Shown here: piece after piece, positions 11,201 to 23,200 of the stretch
Numbering within the stretch: the first letter of the stretch is position 1
How the letters are laid out: every line of letters begins with the position of its first letter
Source: Dasypus novemcinctus
Lineage: Eukaryota; Chordata; Mammalia; Cingulata; Dasypodidae
Length of the DNA: 64,000 bases
Direction of reading: 5' to 3'
Assembly (NCBI RefSeq): GCF_030445035.2
Contig: NC_080689.1
Span: 26,255,278 to 26,319,277, forward strand
Program-made: the position numbers and the translations under genes
Notes under the pieces: model-generated
The model's input: only the letters and a program-made list of their open reading frames with translations
Database searches by the model: none
Told to the model about the DNA's origin: nothing

Positions 11201-14200
11201 CTGGGATAGATTTCATTTATCTAGAATGTTCACGTATGGTGGGATGCCTCATTTATCCAATGGGGATGCTGGATAATGAGTTCACTCTAGACTCTTGCCC
11301 TCTGCCTGGCTTTCCCTGGGGCTGCTGCCATGCAGAGATGGGCAATAGAAAATTATTCTACCAACAGCTTTGGTCTCCTTGCATGTGAATGGCTTTTACT
11401 CCATAAATCAGTTCTTTTGCTTACCGTCCCAGTCCTCTGCTTTCCACCCCAAACTCTTGTGTTTTTTTTTAAAACCTTTTTTCCTAGGGCAATAAATCTT
11501 CATTAAACTTACTTGTTGCTCCTGCAGAGAAAAGTTTCCATTATCATCATTTTACTGGAAAAGAAACCAAGCCCCAAGCACTCTTTAACTGTACCCAGTG
11601 CCTAAGAGCAGACAGCAACAAAGCCCTGTCTAAAAAAGTGGCTCAAGCAGAATTTGTGGGATTTGCAGGAACCATGGGGCCTCTTACCAGATCGTCTGCA
11701 TTCCTTAAATTCTGTTTGGGTTTGTACCCCATGGTTAATCTGACAAACCACAATTTCTGTAGCTTCATTTGGTCAACATTCTGTTGACTTGTAGACATGT
11801 CCCACCGTGTTGCTTCTAATTTTATATATCCTTCTGTGATACAAAGATATTTTAATAGCCCCTTCCCTGCCTGATATGGCTAATAATGTATACTTATACT
11901 TGTTTCTCAACTACTTAGTTTGTCCTACATAAAAGCTATAACTTGACCTTTTAGTTTTTTAAAAGATTTGTTTATTTATTTATATTCCCCCACCCTCACC
12001 CCGTTGTCTGCTCTCTGTGTCCATTCACTGTGTGTTCTTCTGTGTCTGTTTGTATTCTCATTAGGCATCTCCAGGAACCAATCCTGGAACCTTCCGGAGT
12101 AGGAGAGAGGCAATCATTCTCTTGCACCACCTCAGCTCCCTGATCTGCTGTGTCTCTTATTGTCTCTCTTCTGTGTCTCTTTTTGTTGCATCATCTTGCT
12201 GCACCAACTCTCCACATGGGCCAGCACTCCTGCGTGGGCCAGCACTCCTGCACAGGGCAGTACTCTGCGCAGGCCAGCACTCCATGTGGGTCAGCTCACC
12301 TTCACCAGCAGGCCAAAGGCATCAAACCCTGGACCTCCTATAATGTAGGTGGGAGCCCAATTGCTTGAGCCACATCCTCTTCCCAACTTGACTTTTTTTA
12401 AAAATTGTTTTAGGAGGAACTGGGGATTGTGCCCAGGACTTCATACATGGGAAGGAGGCGCTCAGCCACTGAGCTACACCCACTCCCCACTTGACCTTTC
12501 TTGAGGGAAACGATGATGCAGACCTAAACTTTGGGGGTGTTTCCATCATGGTTGCATACATTGGGCAAACAATTTTTGATGACACTGTAGCACGGTAGAT
12601 TTAATACTGGCCCCAGCATTCAGGAAAAGGGAACCTTCCTGTGTGGGTGTTTTCTGTGGGAGGAGGGCCCCTGTCCTCCTGTTTTGTCGCTCCTGGTTCA
12701 CTGCTCAGGACTTATCATCTGAAAGGAAAGAGAGGCTCTGGCGCACAGTCACAGGGAGCCAGGGCGAGCACAGTATGATGAAACGCCTCGTGCCTGAAAC
12801 GTGCAGCCGCCATTTAGACCTTTACCCCAGGCTGGGACCAAAGAACCTGCTTTGTCTCTATCTGCCCTGAAAGCAGGTGGTTTTAGACTCAGAGCTTACT
12901 TTCTCTTTGTAATTCTAGAAAAGCCATCTGTCGAGGTACATGGCAAAGGCCTGCCTTGGATCTTTAATGCTGGTTTCAGATCTTGAGTGACCCAGACTGC
13001 TGCCCTGCCGGGGTCTGGCTTTGTGAGGTCTGGACTTCCAGCAGCCTCTGACACCTGCTTCACTCCTGCCCTTTTTCCTGCTGGAAATGTATTGGGGCTT
13101 GCAAATTACCTGCAGCCTTCCGTCAGCAAGACAGTGGAGGCAATAGCCAATATCGTGTGGCTCCTTTATTCTCCTCCTTTCTCTGCTTTCCCAAATATCA
13201 AAATACTGTTGTTCCCAAAGCCCAGTGGAGTTAGGCACTTCAAATGAGCCCATTCAAGTAATTTAAAGTCACCCCACCTGACGCAGGAAACTTTTGCCCT
13301 CTTGTCAGCCCTGGAGGCTTTCTGACACAGGTAAATCCCCTTTGTTTGTTGTTAGGTTGGAAGACTTTACCTCCACCATCTATGCTTTTCTTCTTGGAAG
13401 AAAAGGAAAATTTATTAATAAAAAAAAATAGAATCCACCATTTCTGAAGCCACTGCTCTGGATGAAATTCCTTGCACTTTGGAGCCAGCAGTGGTGTCTT
13501 GAAGGTGTGGCTCTTGCTTCACAGCTGCCTCTTGCCTGTGCTGTAGCAGCACCAACAAGCAGGCCTCTCTCTGCAAAGCTGGAAGCTCCTTTCACCGCTA
13601 GACCAGACCAGGAACAAAGTTTGCAGCTAAGCTCTCAGGCTGGGTTTGCACATCAGCAGTTAGGTTAGCTTTGCTTCTTCCGAGCAATTGCTTTTCATTA
13701 CCAAAAAAAAAAAAAAAAAAAAGGCAACCCATGAAGCATTTGCTGCTAAGTAGGAGGCAAGCACACCCTACTGTCAGGGCATGTTAAGGTCCTCTTGAGA
13801 ACATTTGTTGTCAGTTTCCCAGAAGTGGAAATCGATTACCAGAAAGGACAGGTATGGAACTGAAGTCCAGAGATCAAGAGCACTCCAGTCCTGATCCTCC
13901 TGCTGCTATGCCAGACATGTAGCTTTGAGACTGAAGCTAATGCCCTGCTCAGATATAAGCCAGCCAAAGGTGAGCAGGTGAGAACATCCAGTCCTTCCGA
14001 TTTCCATGGATTAATCCATCCCCAGCAGTGTAAGTACTCCATTTCACCCTTTCACCTTCTAGAATGGTCAGACTGAGGTGATCTGGGCAACCTGTAATTC
14101 ACTGCCCAGCAAGATGTTATATACTACGGATGTACTGTAAAGACATTTATAGCATTTAGCATTTTTTTAAAATTATCTTTTTAATTTGGCTAGTCTTTAT

Positions 14201-17200
14201 TTGTACTCATAGATAAGAAATTAAGAAAGCAAAAATGAATTCTTTGGCTAGGTCTTTTGCCTCTTAAAGTAGCATTAGTAAAATCTTATCCTATTTTCCT
14301 TGAGAAAAAGTACCTTTTGTTTTTATAAAACTTCACCCAGTCTACTATGTTCCCAACCATATCTGTGTTCATGTGTAGTTCTTGCTGCTTTTCAAAGTTT
14401 TTGAAAGATTCTAAAATTACATGAAAGCAACCCCATTTTGACAAAAATAGAATTCTGATAAGGAAAAACTTACCACCAGGCGTGGAGAGAGGCCCAGATA
14501 GACCAGATATTTTATTTTTATTTTATCTTATTTTGTTTTTATACTTTACTTTAAAAATTATTAGTGAAGCTGTAGGTTTACAGAAAGATCATACACAAAG
14601 TACAAATTTTGTTTTAACCTCTCTGGTTCAGCCTCCAAGTTCAGTTGACAGTGTAATTACTCTCCTAGAGCTGGCCTGCATCTCTGCCCTGGAGAAATAA
14701 CAAATTCCAAACTAGTCTCTTGGGTCAAAGATGCTGAAATGAAGACTGGTTTGATCTTCAAGTATTAGCATTTGGGTTTTAATCTGTCTGGAGCTCCTTA
14801 CAGAAAATGCCTTTAGACTTTGTAAATCTAAAATATTGGACATAATATTAGTTTCAAGCAACTATCAATGTACTTCCTATTTCCTTCCCTCTCCCCCATA
14901 TCGTTAGTCCTTAGGCCTTCCTGATTTTTAACAACTAGTATTTCTCAAATCTGTCTCCTCGATATGTACTATTGATTAGAATTCCATCTCTTGCTACTGT
15001 TGGGTTTAAACTCTCTTTTTTTGGTCTCAATTGGTGCCTGCCTTCTATTATGAGTTCCATACGTTGGAATGAATGAATGAATGAATGTAGACAATAGCTC
15101 CGTAACTGAAAAAATATATATTTTTTCTTAAGATCTGTCCTCCATCTGGCTACTGAAATTACCTATCTAAGATACAGATCTTACTTTGATCCTTTCCAGC
15201 TTAAAAAGCCTTTACGTGGCTGCCAGGTCCATCCCCCACGGCGCCTCCCTTGTCCTCTTGCTCACATATGCCCTTGCCGCACCTGCCACTGCACCGCTAC
15301 AGGACCACCAGCACCCCCTTCTTGCTGCACAAACCCCTACTTTTCTTTCAAGACTCATATGTTCTCCTCAGAAAGCCTTCCCCAACTTCCTGGAAACATT
15401 ATGTTCTTTGTTGCTTGGGAGTTTTTGTAATGACCGAAACTGTTTGGTGTTTCTGCGGCCCCTCCACAAGTCTCCCTAGGAAGAGCTATTAGGGTTTAGT
15501 TGCAGATCCTGAGTAGGGAGCTGAAAGGGAGCTTCAGAATTGGTCTCTTTGGGTCAAAGCTAGGAAACCGGCCTGTACTAAACACAAGAATGAAACCCAG
15601 TAATAGCCCATCAGTAGGATTGGCCAGGAATACTTCTTTCCCCCACAGCTCCCCTCTCTGCACTCTTCCCCCTTCTCTACCTGTGTTTTAAACACAGGAG
15701 ATTAACCTGACTGCAGGTGTGCTTCCGCCTTCTCGAGGCCTCACCAACCTTATCTGTAAAATCTGGTTAGCTGCAGGTTGCATTGGCTGAACCCCAGTTC
15801 AGTCCATTTCTAATGCTCTGATTCAACTCCACTTTGAAGTTCTAATAAACAAGATATTCTTAACCAGGACCCTTGCAGGTCTTGGACGATGAGGAAAGAA
15901 CCTCCAGGGATTCATGAGCCTCTGAGATTCTATGTGAAGCCCTGTGTGAGCTGGTCTCACCACCTTGGTCCTGCAGAGGGGTTTTCTGGTCTCTCTTCCT
16001 CTCTAGGGAGTGAGTCTTTGGTTGCCCTGCTATGTATTAGTACATAGAAAGACAACCAGCATTTTTTGGTAAAAGTAATATTTTAATAGTGCGGTTTCCT
16101 CTTTGTTGTCTTTGGGGTGTTCTTTTGTGTTGGGGTTGGTTAGGATTCCCCCTAATTCATCATCATTAAATTTCCGGAAGGGAACTAGAAGGCTAGCTAG
16201 AGAAGGAAAATGGCACACCAGGAAGAAAAGCAGCTTCCCCAGCAGGAAGCTGCTACTGGAGCAACAGCCGCACAGGACACCGGGGTGGATGGCCAGCTTC
16301 CCTGTTTCTGCTTAATGAAATCGCTCTCTGCTCTCACCAGCTCTTGGTGCAGTCAGAATCCAGACTCGGGCAGGTGCACGGCGGGCCAGCCTGTAAGCGG
16401 GAAGCCGAGCACAGAGGGCCGGTCAGTGCACTGCCCTCAGCTCCTGCAGCTCCGATCCACCTCCAGGCTCCTCTGTTTCCTGTTCTTGTGTGCCAGATTA
16501 TATAGAGTACTTACTTCCTCATGCCAGGCACTCTGCCAGCCCTGGAGAAGCAGCGTTGAATAAAATAGATAAGCCCTGTCTGCAGTGGAGAACAGACCAT
16601 CCTGTACATAGAACAGGTCCTCAAAGAAACAAGACACAGGGAAGAAAGCACTTGAATAACACTTAAAAATGTAATGCGTGACAGGGATCTTACCGAATGC
16701 CCTTTACTCTAAAGCTGATTATGCCTTGGCGGCTGCCTCCTAGCCAGTGTTCAGGGAGGTTCCAGGAACCCCTTGTGGTAGCGAGGATACTCCCTAAGGG
16801 GCACTTTACTGAAGCCCACTAAAAAGCACAGCGTTAGGAGGCTCCAGAGCCACGCCCAATGCTGCTCCTGCTCTCTGCCAGAAAACATCACCGCTATGAG
16901 ACTGACAAACATAGCCAGCATGGTGGAAACCTTGGCAGGAAGAAAGCCCATAAATTAGCACTTGGCCGGGCAGCTTGTAATCCCTGTGAAAATTGCAGGC
17001 TACCTTCAAGTGTGTTTGTCCGAAAGGGAGCTATTTGCTCAAGCTCTGGCTGCCACCTGCAGAGATCTGATGGTTTAATCTTCTCCCCGCTCCCTGGGTC
17101 TGGAAGTCACCCCATTGTGACGGGCTGAGAGGGGAAGTGTGGCCTTTGAAGGCTGGGCCTGAGGCTGGCTCAAGTGACGTCCCGAGTGGACTCATATTCC

Positions 17201-20200
17201 GCTAATGTGGAGCACCTGCTGATTGTGCCACGCTGCCCGATGCCCTGGCCACAGAGCAGCTCACGAGGAGTCTAATGTGGACAGGGCAGTGGCAGAGATA
17301 AAGCCCCACAGCCTATGAGAGCTAGAGTAGAAGGAGATTTTCTGGAGGGGATCACTTTGAGCTGCAAGAGGCCTGCTCCTCTGTGCAACTCTAGCTACAA
17401 GGAGAACGATAATATTGAAGCACAGATTGAAGGAGTGGGGGTGGACTGTCGAACCCAGCGGCTGGAGAGGCAGAGGGGCAGGAGGAGCTCAGGGGGAGGT
17501 AAGCGAGGCTGGCACCTAGGGTGCAAAATTAAAGCAGAGCTCACTCTCCGAGTCCTGTGTGCACAGGGTGGACACCTGAAAGTGAGCGTCTCCTTAAACT
17601 GTGTGGCCTGACGCCCAGCATGCCTCACCCTGGCCCCAGCCCACAGCCGGTTGCGGTCATGGCGGCCTTCTGTGCCAGGCTCACGAACCAGCGTTTCCTC
17701 TTTAGAACCAGGGGGCTTTGCAGAGTTTTGAGCCAGGAGAGTGAAATTTCTAAGAATGGCATTTTAGAACTATCACCCCAGCAATCGTTAGGGTGGAGGC
17801 AGCGACCAGTTAAGAGGCTATTTTAATATTCCAAGTAAGAAATGAGGAGGACCTAAACAAGGGATCAGGAGGAAGAAATACAGTTTTATAATTTTCGGTA
17901 GGTAAAAGTCAGGAGACCTGAGATGAATGAGGAAACAGGAGGGTCCACAGTGACTCCTAGGTTTCTAGGGCAGCTCCTGGGCAGTAGAGATGGAGATCTG
18001 CGTGGTGAATATAGAAGGAGGAGCAGTCACAGAGGCGGGGATGGGGTGGGGGTGGGGTGGGGGGCGCTGGATCTGATCTCAGAAATATTTGAGGTCAAAG
18101 TGCTTGCGGGAGGGAAGCGGACTTGGCCCAATGGATAGGGCGTCCGCCTACCACATGGGAGGTCCACGGTTCAAACCCCGGGCCTCCTTGACCCGTGTGG
18201 AGCTGGCCCATGCACAGTGCTGATGCGTGCAAGGAGTGCTGTGCCACACAGGGGTGTCCCCCGCGTAGGGGAGCCCCACGTGCAAGGAGTGCGCCCCGTA
18301 AGGAGAGCCACCCAGTGTGAAAGAGAGTACAGCCTGCCCAGGAATGGCGCCATCCACATGAAGAGCTGATACAACAAGATGACGCAACAAAAAGAAACAC
18401 AGATTCCTGGTGCCACTGATAAGGATAGACGTGGTCACAGAAGAACACACAGCGAATGGACACAGAGAGCAGACAACTGGGGAGGGGGTAGTGCGGATAA
18501 ATAACAAATAAATCTTTTTTAAAAAAGGTGCTTGTGGGGCATGGGGGGGAAGATGTCCAGCAAGCAGTTGGATAGAGTATGGTGAGACCTCTAGAGAGCT
18601 GAGGCCTGGGGATATAAATCAGCATATACTCTGTAGATCGAGCCGGGTGGTTCCCTAAGGAGGAAATGTAGATTGAGAAGAGCAACGGGTTGAGGACTAA
18701 ACCAAATGATGGCAACACGAAAGCTGCCAAGGGAAATGGTCAGCGGTAGAAGGCAAAGGAGAGAAAGGTGTCCTGGATGTCCTGGCAATGACCAGCAGTG
18801 TCAGCACACCGGAAGTCACATCAGAGGAGACCGAGAAGGGGCATGGGCTGTAGTTGTCCTTCCTGCTGGCCCCACTTAACGGACCGGTGAGGGCAGAGGC
18901 TGGATTGTGACCCCCGAGATTCTGGCCCAGTCACCCAGCAGGGGGCCAGGGAATCAGTGCATCCAGAAAGCCGCCCAGGCGAGCTAAGATGGAAGCCACT
19001 GGTGTTGAGTCCACTGCCAAAAAGCCGTAAAAGGAAGCAGAGAGGGTGCCTCCATGAGGTGAGCATGCAGGGTCAAGGCAGGGGTTTGTTAGGGGAGAGG
19101 AGCTGGTTTAGGACAAGTAAAATGTTTGTCAAGGGGCACTGAGAACCCGGTAAGGATTGAGACCGTGACTTTGCAGTAGCCTTGATCGGTGCTTTCCCCT
19201 CGTTCCCTCAGCTGCATGGAGGCAGAAGCAGAGAAGGCAGATGGTGGTCGGGTTTTGCCAGGTAAGAGGGACAGAAGGACAGGGTATGTGGTAGGGCAAT
19301 AAGGAGGTCGCTAACCAAGTGGCTCAGGACACAGGCCATGGGCCCAGTGTTAAAAACTTTTTATGCAGATCTCACAACTTTACTGAGAAATTCACGAATT
19401 GGGCAGCGTCCCATCCCAGAAATAGAAGGGAGCCCCACCAAGGGAGTGGAAAGGGAGAGCAAACATGGAAGCAAGTGAGGAAGTGTTGTGACTGGCTGAT
19501 GTTAAGTTACCATGGTACCCAGGGGGGACTTAGAGAGTGTGGAGCACATATACTTTGATTACTATGGTAAATCCATTCTGATAATCTATCTCTCCTGACC
19601 TAAAATGCTTTATCACCAGGTGATACTTATCTGCAACCCTGTAGGGTACCTTCTGTTTTCTTGGAAAACCCCTGCAGGTCAGTTGTTTTTGTCTTCTGCA
19701 AAATCCCTTCTCAGAAAAGTGTCCCTCTCAGCAATGTCCAATGCAGTTGGCCATTTAATTTTTTTCAAATAATTTTTAAAAATTTTGTTTATTCCACCCC
19801 CCAGATGGCTCCCTCGTCTGTCTGCTCATTTTTTCTGTTTATTGTCTACTAGTTATGTCTGCTTGTCTTCTTTAGGAGGCACCAGGAACATAACCCGGGG
19901 CAGGCAGGTGCCCAACCACTTGAGCCACATCCAGTCCCTGCTTACTGCATCTACTTGTTGCATCAGCTCCTTGCATCATCATGTCTTCTTTAGGAGGCAC
20001 TGGGAACCAAACCCAGGATTTCCCATGCAGTAGGCAGGAACTCAATTGCTTGAGCCACATCCGTTTATCCCATTTTATTTAGCTTAACAACAGCTGGCTA
20101 GTGAAGGGCGTAAGCAGCATGATGGATGCAGTGGCCTAGCTGACAACCTGGATTATATGGCCTAGAGGTCTCAGGAGGAGAGCAGGAAGGCTTAGGAGGT

Positions 20201-23200
20201 GGCAGGCAGAGAGTGGGTAGCTGGAGGGCAAAGCTTCTGCTGGACCCAAAATCCCCAGATAATCTCCTGATGGTGGTCTAAGATAGAAAAGTTCCCTGCC
20301 CTGAAAGTGCCTCACAGGGCCTAACTGTGAAGTGTAAAATTGCCTTTACACTGAAAACAGCTTGCAGCTCAGTTTAGCATTTTATGCCTCAGATGTCGTG
20401 TCATAATCCAGAAGCAGATATCCTCCCCCACTGCAAGTCAAAGTAAAATCAGAAAATGCTCAGTGGAAAGAAGAAGAAAAAAACAGCAGTAGAATAAAGC
20501 CACAACCCAAGCATCAGCAGAGGAAAGGGAAAAAAACAGCAGCCCAGACGAGCTGTGGGGCTGTGATCTAAGTGAACGTCTAGAAATGGTACATTAAAAA
20601 AAAATCCCAAGGTGCTTCAGTTGCCAACCGCAGGAATGAAGTCAAAATTCCCTCCTGGGGCGTTACTTTTAATTACCATTCTTTTATGTTGTTTCCTAAA
20701 ATAATAACAGACTGTCTAGAGATGATTTATACCAAGATGGTTTAATCGGGTGTCAGATGAGTGCCTGTGCCCGAGAGCTTCCTTATGCAAATGTGACTGA
20801 CTCTTCTGAACCTGAGGAGATAAAGACACAGACCTAGCGGGAGCAGCTGGGCTGGAAGCCGTCCCCATGGAGACCGGCCTCCAGCACCAAGCCCGCTCTT
20901 CCGGCTGCCACCGCCTTCCTCCTCGCTGGTTTTTTTTCAGAGGTGGCTGCAGCAGTGGCCGCTGCACCTGGGCCTCCCTTGGAGGGGCCCTGCGTGAGTG
21001 CTCTCAGCCTCAGGGAGCACGAATCACCTGGGGACCTTGCTAACATCAGGCTCTGCCTGGAGATCCGGGAGGAGGCTGGGCCCCCAGGAAGCCAGATGGC
21101 CCTCCAGCCACACTACTTAAAGGGCTCTAAAAGCTCCCCCTAGCCCCAGGTCACAGGGTCTTTGTTGCTTTTTCCCTTTTTAGCACCGATTTTTTTCCCC
21201 CTTTTGATTCCCTCCCCAGCTACCTCAGTCCCCTCTTCGGTACTGTACATTCAGATGCCAGGCCTCTTTCATCAAGAGCCCTTCTCTGTCAGTCATTCTG
21301 CAAGGGACCGCTCTCAGCCACCGGCCCACCTAGATGAGACAAGCGGAAATGTTTATTAAGAGAGAGAGAAATACCCCAAATATCACACTTTGTCCCTGAA
21401 GGGAAAAGCCTGCTTCTTTGTCACATGGGCCTGGTGGTCCTACAGTCCTGGAATGTCAGAGGTTGAAAAGGACCTTATCCTGTCCAGCTAACCCCCACCT
21501 GTCCCATATGTGAACCCCAGAACTGTGGGCTCCAGCAGCACTCAGAACCGCTGGGACAGAGTGCTGTCAATCCAGGTGGTCAGTCCATCCGGGTTCCTTG
21601 TGTCTTGAGGCCTCTCTGCCTTGGATGCCCACAAGGAGCTCACAACTGTTACCCCCTCTTCATGTGACTCATACTGAACTTAAGGTGATGTTCACATCTG
21701 CTGTGGCTCAACTGCGTCTCTCCCTAGCCGGAAATAATAATTACACTAACGTTTATGAGAGCTACTGTAACGAGGCAGGTAAGAACACAGGCCCTGGAAC
21801 AAGACTGCCCTGGTGTGAAGCACTGTGGTGTGCAAGTGCTAGCCGTATTCATCACCCTCCTCCTCACCATCATCCTGTGGGCTATGCACCATGCTAAGTG
21901 CTTTGCCAATATGAACTTATTTAATCCTCCTAAAACCCTGGGAGATAGGGGCTGCTCTTTTTCCCAGTTTTACCAATGAGGACACTGGGCCCAGGATTAC
22001 AGTTATAATCTAAGCCCAAGCAGCGTCCTCTTTTTATTGGACCCTTAAATGCCGGGCCATATCTGTTTCTGGTCGTAAATTCATGTTGGAGTCAGTGCTT
22101 TACCACTTTTCAGTGTCTTTTGGCTTCCGGGTTCGGTCGCCCCAAATGGCTCTAACTTCGTGCTGCGTGTCCTCGTTTGAGAAGAACACCTTCTACACCT
22201 ACATCCAGATCAGTCCCGAGTCAGGCGCCATTTGGCCACGCCCTCGCGGGAGCCCGGATGCTGAAGCCCGGATGCTGAAGCCCGGATGCTGAAGCCCGGA
22301 TGCTGAAGCCCGGATGCTGAAGCCGTGATGCCCCACGTCTCTCGAGGCCGCCAGGGCCAGGGCCTGGTAGCGCCCCCGCCCGAGAAGCCCTCGAGGGGGG
22401 CGGGGCCGGGGCCGGGCGTGAACTTGAACGCACTTGTGCTCCCTCCTCCCTTTCAGACGTAGACTTCTTCCCGGGACAGCCAGCAGTACCTGTGTCTGGT
22501 TTGTAAAGCGACCCTCTGGGCAGGAACAAGGAACACACCTCCCAGAGAGGGCAGGGGACACTCCTGCAGACAGAGCGGGGAGGCCAGCCCCCTGCCTCCG
22601 GGTTCTGCAGCACAGACACAGCCCTTCTGCGCCCCTTCTCCCAGAGGAGGCTGATGCTGAGCATCTCCTCACGTGCCTATTGGCCATTTGTGTATCTCCT
22701 TGGGGAAAACACTGCTCACGTTACAGGGCTGATTTTGACCTAGTATTATCAGGGAAACAGCGGTTGAGGGTGCGAACTCAAACCCTGACTGCTGAGGAGT
22801 AAATCCAGCACTTACAAGCTCTGTGATCTCAGGCAGTTTATTTAATTTCTGTCGGTCTCGTGTGTAAAGTGAAGATAATAACCAGACCTGCCCTCATAGG
22901 GTTAATTGTGACAATGCAAAGCACATAAAACAGTTCCTGGCCTTTTTTTTTTTTTTTAAGATTTATTTTATTTATTTCTTTCTCTCCCCACCCCCTCGTT
23001 GTTTGAGCTCACTGTCTGCTCTCTGTTCATCTTCTTTTTGAGAAGGAGGCACCCAATCACCTGATCCACCTCCGCTCCCGCTAGTTGAGTCTCTCATTGT
23101 GTTTCCTCACTGTGTCTCTTCGCTGTGTCATCTTGTTGCATCATCTCACTGTGTCAGCCCCTCGCATCAGCTCACCGTCTTGCTCGTCTTCTTTAGGAGG

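Noticed and set aside
22199-22687. 162-codon open frame on the - strand (and overlapping frames)
   Set aside because: GC-rich sequence has few stops, and the frame crosses a 14-bp minisatellite, giving periodic peptides in every frame. No recognisable domain.
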